Source: Siphonodentalium dalli (Eukaryota > Mollusca > Scaphopoda > Gadilida > Siphonodentaliidae). From it: a stretch of 64,000 bases of DNA. Positions 62,095 through 64,000 of this stretch are shown here, in pieces (the stretch's first letter is position 1; every line of letters starts with the position of its first letter). The stretch lies in contig CP136066.1 in assembly GCA_032622095.1 (NCBI GenBank), positions 109,267,319 through 109,331,318 on the forward strand, read 5' to 3'. The notes beneath the pieces are model-generated. The model was not told the origin of the DNA and made no database searches. It was given only the letters and a program-made list of their open reading frames with translations. A program made the position numbers and the translations under genes.

Positions 62095-62311
62095 AGTGGG
62101 ACTGTATCCTAAATCCGACCATTTATGAATAAATTTGAGCCATTTTCAGTGCAAAATGACTCGAGTCATAATATTGTTTGCATCCTTCATAGAACAGATG
62201 ATTGTATGTTTGCATTAATCCATGGCTCAAAATCGTTCATTTGTTGCATATATTATTGAGTATAAAAGGAGATAGTCCCATAAATGACCGGATTTAGTGT
62301 ACAGTACCCCT
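62095..62311. mobile_element. TTAA-flanked MITE, family F
   Basis: 217 bp between TTAA at 62091-62094 and 62312-62315. Ends AGTGGGACTGTATCCTAAAT and the complement AGGGGTACTGTACACTAAAT are inverted, both continuing to CCATTTATG/TCATTTATG. Confidence 0.75.
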
Positions 62312-62613
62312 TTAATAAGACTTAGGAATTCGGCATATAGATAACTCGTATTTTTATCCGGTTAAAACTCAGTTACACATCGGATTTGAGGTTTATATTA
62401 GAGTACACACAAGCTAATCGGAATGTCACACTGATTCATCCTATATGCGGGCGCTTGCGGTCGGAGATTTCTCAGTCTGCATGGTTTTCTTAATGTTGCA
62501 ATAGCGTTGTTGTTTGGGTTTTTTTTTGCTCTCCAGATATAACATGGATACATGTACATATTCAGACATATGAATACATATCCAGACATATGAGTACATA
62601 TCTAAATATATGA

Positions 62614-62785
62614 ATATATAAGGATTAACTGTCATGTGGACTGTTTTTATGGAGATGTAACGGTGAGGTAAGTGGACATAACTTGCGTAAAACCCGAAGG
62701 GTTTTACATACAAGTTATGTCCACTTACCTCACCGTTACATCTCCATAAAAATAGTCCACATGACAGTTAATCCTTATATTTATA
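62614..62785. repeat. Near-perfect 172-bp palindrome
   Basis: Arms of about 84 bp starting ATATATAAGGATTAACTGTC are mirrored with one substitution and a 2-bp indel around ACCCGAAGGGT at 62698-62702. Confidence 0.95.
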
Positions 62786-63299
62786 TACATTTATCGAAAA
62801 AGCCACTTTTGTAAATATATTTAAATCGAAAAGTGTATCGTGACAAGATCAGCCCAAAATACCCAATAGCACCCTTGGCAAAAGTTAATAGGAACAATTT
62901 CTCTTCATGTTGAAACCCGATGATGTATTAAGTCAATCCTGCGCGAGTCCAAATGCGCCCAAAACATTACGCGTTCGTCTTTCCAAACCTAATGACGTAT
63001 CGATGGTGTTATTAGCTTGGTGTTATGAGGCGTTACGCATTCACCGAGAAATAACTGCAACTAGCCACGTGGGCGCCGACCAATCAGAATGCTGGATTTA
63101 GTGATGACAACACTTAGTGTGTAAATATATGAGCATGGCATGCTCTAGTTGGTCGCCTGCACGTTATGTCTGCATTTGTTACATCCCGATTCGGTTTCAG
63201 CTATCAAATTAGATAGACAAATACGTTGAAGTTTCCCTCTCCGATCTGACACCGTTAAATCACCTCGTGTGCATTTTATATACCAGAACAATAATTATA
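62786..63299. other. Gene-free stretch
   Basis: A 64-codon frame from 62907 has an ordinary composition but no recognised motif or splice context, so it is not called. Confidence 0.3.
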
Positions 63300-64000
63300 C
63301 CAGACCCATGAACCCATTAATATGATGAAGTCAGACACATGAACCCATTAATAGGATGAAGTCAGACACATGAACCCATTAATATGATGAAGTCAGACCC
63401 ATGAACCCATTAATATGATGAAGTCAGACCCATGAACCCATTAATATGATGAAGTCAGACCCATGAACCCATTAATATGATGAAGTCAGACCCATGAACC
63501 CATTAATATGATGAAGTCAGACCCATGAACCCATTAATATGATGAAGTCAGACCCATGAACCCATTAATATGATGAAGTCAGACCCATGAACCCATTAAT
63601 AGGATGAAGTCAGACCCATGAACCCATTAATAGGATTAAATCAGACCCATGAACCCATTAATAGGATGAAGTCAGACCCATGAACCCATTAATATGATGA
63701 AGTCAGACCCATGAACCCATTAATAGGATGAAGTCAGACCCATGAACCCATTAATATGATGAAGTCAGACCCATGAACCCATTAATATGATGAAGTCAGA
63801 CCCATGAACCCATTAATAGGATGAAGTCAGACCCATGAACCTATTAATAGGATGAAGTCAGACCCATGAACCTATTAATATGATGAAGTCAGACCCATGA
63901 ACCCATTAATAGGATTAAATCAGACCCATGAACCCATTAATATGATGAAGTCAGACCCATGAACCCATTAATAGGATGAAGTCAGACCCATGAACCCATT
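63300..64000. repeat. 31-bp minisatellite, ~22 copies, running off the window
   Basis: Tandem GAAGTCAGACCCATGAACCC + ATTAATATGAT with a few variable sites (T/G in ATATGAT/ATAGGAT; GATTAAATC replacing GATGAAGTC). The latter variant recurs at 63635 and 63914, nine units apart, hinting at block duplication. The array continues past 64000. Confidence 0.98.

Noticed and set aside
63300-64000. Regular 31-bp repeats resembling a CRISPR array
   Set aside because: Units are head to tail without unique spacers and the genome is animal; it is a minisatellite.

Overview
The window looks like a repeat-rich invertebrate nuclear genome, most probably a mollusc and perhaps a bivalve. It is AT-rich, genes are split by GT-AG introns, and one clear gene encodes an innexin, a family of non-vertebrate animals. 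It also holds hairpin-ended elements with satellite cores of the kind described in bivalves, and several 5'-truncated LINEs. The species assignment is inference; no rRNA or mitochondrial marker is present.

Host genes are sparse. A partial Harbinger-transposase-derived (HARBI1-like) exon sits at the left edge (334-557, minus). A plus-strand gene whose last five coding exons run from 6284 to 13146 encodes an extracellular domain, possibly SEA-like, followed by a C-terminal membrane anchor; splice sites and phases agree across all of them. A 3' UTR exon follows at 14869. The main exon of an innexin lies at 39668-40877 (minus). A TATA box, ATG and splice donor at 53633-53785 (plus) look like the start of another gene. 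A compact minus-strand gene at 61439-60369 appears to encode a small protein with two membrane segments, and two more copies of its first exon lie in a 1.2-kb tandem duplication at 57903-60350.

Most of the rest is mobile or tandem DNA. LINE remnants lie at 897-3400, 30523-31632 (minus), 35329-35809 and 45427-51905. The last is apparently split by a 3.2-kb Helitron/Helentron-like element with about 18 copies of a ~160-bp satellite monomer. A clean 725-bp Helitron (20186-20910) sits in another satellite whose uninterrupted monomer is still present nearby. Six families of short elements flanked by TTAA (piggyBac-type target) give at least ten copies: 9464, 12286, 13815, 26220, 37042, 40917, 54391, 56070, 58377/59582 and 62095. 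Large near-perfect palindromes, a 413/442-bp inverted repeat (23679-24091 and 27400-27841), trinucleotide and GA microsatellites, and minisatellites of 21, 31 and ~38 bp fill the remainder.

No operons, CRISPR arrays or intact autonomous transposons were seen. The items most worth following are the two-TM gene with repeated first exons, the C-terminally anchored five-exon gene, the TTAA element swarm, and the nested Helentron-in-LINE.
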